Positions 13,081 through 14,499 of a DNA stretch of 14,499 bases are shown one piece after another. A program made the position numbers and the translations under genes. The notes below the pieces were generated by a model that worked only from the letters and a program-made list of their open reading frames with translations, had not been told where the DNA came from and searched no databases. The DNA lies in contig DFEQ01000040.1 in assembly GCA_002368735.1 (NCBI GenBank), positions 1 through 14,499 on the forward strand. The letters are read 5' to 3'. Source of the stretch: Christensenella sp. UBA3798 (lineage in GTDB: Bacteria; Bacillota; Clostridia; Christensenellales; CAG-1252). How positions within the stretch are numbered: position 1 is the stretch's first letter; every line of letters starts with the position of its first letter.

Positions 13081-13111
13081 AAAAAAGCCTCTTTCACAAG
13101 ATGAAAGAGAC
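13080..13111 (-). terminator. Terminator of tRNA-Glu
   Basis: Minus-strand stem GTCTCTTTCA (13111-13102) with TGAAAGAGGC (13096-13087), loop of 5, followed by seven T (13086-13080). TTTTT also follows on the plus strand (13112-13116), so it may work both ways. The T-tract is where the palindromic element appears to have inserted. Confidence 0.9.
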
Positions 13112-13117
13112 TTTTTC

Positions 13118-13193
13118 TGGTACCCCGTAAGGGGTTCGAACCCTTGATACCGGCGTGAGAGGCCAGCGTCCTAGACCACTAGACTAACGAGGC
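13118..13193 (-). tRNA. tRNA-Glu, anticodon CTC, CCA encoded
   Basis: 76 nt with encoded CCA (13120-13118). Acceptor GCCTCGT pairs with ACGGGGT (two G·T pairs), discriminator A. Anticodon stem CTGGC/GCCGG with loop CTCTCAC gives CTC, reading GAG. T-arm AAGGG-TTCGAAC-CCCTT. Confidence 0.95.
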
Positions 13194-13204
13194 TTAACGC
13201 TAAT

Positions 13205-13233
13205 ACTATACCAAAAAGAAAACCCTTTTGCAA
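13205..13233 (-). promoter_or_regulatory. Promoter of tRNA-Glu
   Basis: Minus-strand TTGCAA (13233-13228), 17-bp spacer, TATAGT (13210-13205); start expected about 5 nt before the tRNA. No terminator separates it from the Sel1-repeat gene upstream, so read-through is possible. Confidence 0.75.
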
Positions 13234-13252
13234 CTGATTTAAGCAACATTCT

Positions 13253-14116
13253 TCACTTTTTGTTATTTTTTTTAGCGGCGTTGACGCGGGCGCGAACTTC
13301 ATCCAAGTCATCGCGCGCATCCGTCGCCCCGTGCAACTTGAAGTCCTCCGCCACTTTGACGTATTTCTCCGCTTCTTCAAAGTCCTGCGCGACACCTTCG
13401 CCGTAGGTATATACGTGCGCCAGTACGATCGCTGCCTCGGGCATCTCGCATTCGTGAAAGGCTATTTTGAGCCAATCGACAGCCGCGGCATAGTCCTCTT
13501 TTACCCGCAAAACGAGGATGGTCAAGTACGCCGCGAAAAAGAGACATTTCGCGAGGTTTCTGCCTACGCCGTCCCTTGCGGACTCATAGTCCTTGCCGCT
13601 CTGCGCATCGTCAAAAGAAGTACAATAGCTGTACTTAGTGTGGTTCTCGGCGGCTTTCTTGAAATAGGACAAAGCGATCGCGCTGTTCTTGTCGTTCGCG
13701 GCGTGTCCGCCGAGTACGAAACATGCCGTAGGATTGCCCTTCTCCGCCGCTTGTGCAAGGAGTTGATCCGACCTGGCTCGATCAACCTCTACCCCTTCGC
13801 CGAGCGCGTACATCTTGGACATATACACTAGGGCGTCGGTATAGCCGCCTGCGGCAGCTTTTTCATAGTGATCGAGCGCAGCCTCGTAGTCGATGCCCAC
13901 CCCGATGCCGAAGTGGAAACATACGGCAAGGTTATAGTGGGCGCGCGGATGCCCGCTCCTTGCTGCCTCGAGATAGAGGAGGAAGATATCGTGCTTGACC
14001 TCGGTCTCGTCCACGTCCGCGCCCCGCTCTTGCTTCTTAGCAAAGGTCAGATAGCGCATTCCCGCACGATTGCATAGGTCGACCGCTTGTTCGTTTGTTA
14101 CAGGTTGATTATTCAT
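13253..14116 (-). CDS. Sel1-like repeat (TPR-type) protein
   Basis: 287-residue helical-repeat protein without a signal peptide, probably a cytoplasmic protein-interaction scaffold; partner unknown. Sel1-type repeats are visible at about 52-88 (AARSGHPRAHYNLAVCFHFG, then GVGIDYEAALDHYEKAA), 88-124 (YTDALVYMSKMYALGEGVEV), 125-157 and 226-258 (PEAAIVLAHVYTYGEGVAQD). A stretch at 160-210 breaks the repeat pattern and contains the hydrophobic CLFFAAYLTILVL (191-203). The tail is lysine-rich (AAKKNNKK). The ATG at 14116 has no Shine-Dalgarno, and a good promoter places the transcript start at or next to this ATG, so translation is probably leaderless. It lies alone between tRNA-Glu and the GGGtGRT gene. 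Confidence 0.88.
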   Translation of the reverse strand: MNNQPVTNEQAVDLCNRAGMRYLTFAKKQERGADVDETEVKHDIFLLYLEAARSGHPRAHYNLAVCFHFGIGVGIDYEAALDHYEKAAAGGYTDALVYMSKMYALGEGVEVDRARSDQLLAQAAEKGNPTACFVLGGHAANDKNSAIALSYFKKAAENHTKYSYCTSFDDAQSGKDYESARDGVGRNLAKCLFFAAYLTILVLRVKEDYAAAVDWLKIAFHECEMPEAAIVLAHVYTYGEGVAQDFEEAEKYVKVAEDFKLHGATDARDDLDEVRARVNAAKKNNKK

Positions 14117-14122
14117 GCGTCT

Positions 14123-14151
14123 ATTGTATCACGCCGTACCGATTTCGTCAA
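14123..14151 (-). promoter_or_regulatory. Promoter of the Sel1-repeat gene
   Basis: Minus-strand TTGACG (14151-14146), 17-bp spacer, TACAAT (14128-14123). The -10 box ends only 6 bp before the A of the start ATG (14116). Confidence 0.75.
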
Positions 14152-14158
14152 TCGAACG

Positions 14159-14196
14159 AAAAAAAGCTCCGCCATGGCATTTTACCACAACGGAGC
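14159..14196 (-). terminator. Terminator of the GGGtGRT gene
   Basis: Minus-strand stem of 12 pairs, three of them G·T: positions 14196-14185 with 14177-14166, core GCTCCG/CGGAGC, loop TAAAATG, followed by seven T (14165-14159). It lies about 20 bp past the stop codon. Confidence 0.9.
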
Positions 14197-14217
14197 CGTT
14201 TTTCATATAGAGTTCGA

Positions 14218-14499
14218 TTACTTCTGTGCCTCTTCGACTGCAACTGCGAGTGCGACGGACGCGCCGACCATGGGGTTATTACCCATGCCGATGAGACCCA
14301 TCATCTCCACGTGTGCGGGAACGGAGGAGGAACCTGCGAACTGCGCGTCGCTGTGCATTCTGCCCATCGTATCGGTCATACCGTAGCTCGCGGGACCCGC
14401 AGCCATGTTATCGGGATGGAGCGTTCTGCCCGTGCCACCGCCGGATGCAACGGAGAAATACTTCTTGCCGTTATCGACGCACCACTTCTTGTAGGTGCC
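14218..14499 (-). CDS. GGGtGRT family protein, C-terminal part
   Basis: The final 93 residues of a protein that enters from the right edge. It contains the family's name motif GGGTGRT followed by LHPDNMAAGPASYGMTD and ending MGLIGMGNNPMVGASVALAV. The family is highly conserved in Clostridia and some other anaerobes, is about 330 residues long, and has no established function. I recall, without being able to check, that it often sits next to an iron-sulfur cluster scaffold gene; that gene would be outside the window. The stop TAA is at 14220-14218 and a strong terminator follows. Confidence 0.87.
   Translation of the reverse strand, partial: GTYKKWCVDNGKKYFSVASGGGTGRTLHPDNMAAGPASYGMTDTMGRMHSDAQFAGSSSVPAHVEMMGLIGMGNNPMVGASVALAVAVEEAQK

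Overview
The window looks like a chromosomal stretch from an uncultured, probably gut-associated Clostridia/Firmicutes bacterium of moderate G+C. Clues are near-consensus sigma-A promoters (TTGACA-17-TATAAT types), GGAGG ribosome sites, encoded tRNA CCA ends, and a Firmicutes-flavoured gene set: DegV, a NusG domain II protein, a Gx transporter, ApbE, a MazF-type toxin and a GGGtGRT protein. Almost every gene is on the minus strand. The two plus-strand exceptions are a GDPD-family phosphodiesterase and mazF. Species cannot be named from this alone.

Layout. 1-1024: 5' part of lepA (minus), divergent from a glycerophosphodiester phosphodiesterase gene at 1139-1894; the two promoters lie back to back. 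1893-5303: a compact five-gene minus-strand operon read degV, apbE lipoprotein, NusG-II membrane protein, Gx transporter, yjbR. The genes abut or overlap, and the operon starts from a promoter buried in the terminator of the next gene. ApbE + NusG-II + Gx resembles the core of flavin-based extracellular electron-transfer loci. 5393-5830: a type IV pilin-like prepilin. 6116-6551: tRNA-Leu(GAG) followed by an unusual 165-bp tandem repeat whose units carry copies of the tRNA 3' end and its terminator. 6641-7699: pilT. 7874-8218: an orphan mazF. 8219-12384: operon tyrS, yigZ, P1 peptidase, and bifunctional NAD(P)HX epimerase/dehydratase. 12508-12852: a four-helix-bundle (23S intervening-sequence type) protein. 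12909-13080: a 172-bp palindromic array with perfect 10-bp terminal inverted repeats and 7-bp flanking direct repeats, apparently inserted in the tail of the tRNA-Glu terminator. 13118-13193: tRNA-Glu(CTC). 13253-14116: a Sel1-repeat protein with a predicted leaderless transcript. 14218-14499: the C-terminal end of a GGGtGRT-family protein.

How it works together. Most of the window is housekeeping: translation (LepA, TyrS, two tRNAs), metabolite repair (Nnr) and lipid metabolism (GDPD, DegV). It is mixed with surface functions (prepilin and PilT, and the ApbE/NusG-II/Gx group). The unusual parts are the two small repeat systems that sit downstream of tRNA genes. The best candidate for something undescribed is the mirror-symmetric palindrome array beside the four-helix-bundle gene at 12508-13087. 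The tRNA-Leu-associated tandem module at 6116-6486 comes second.
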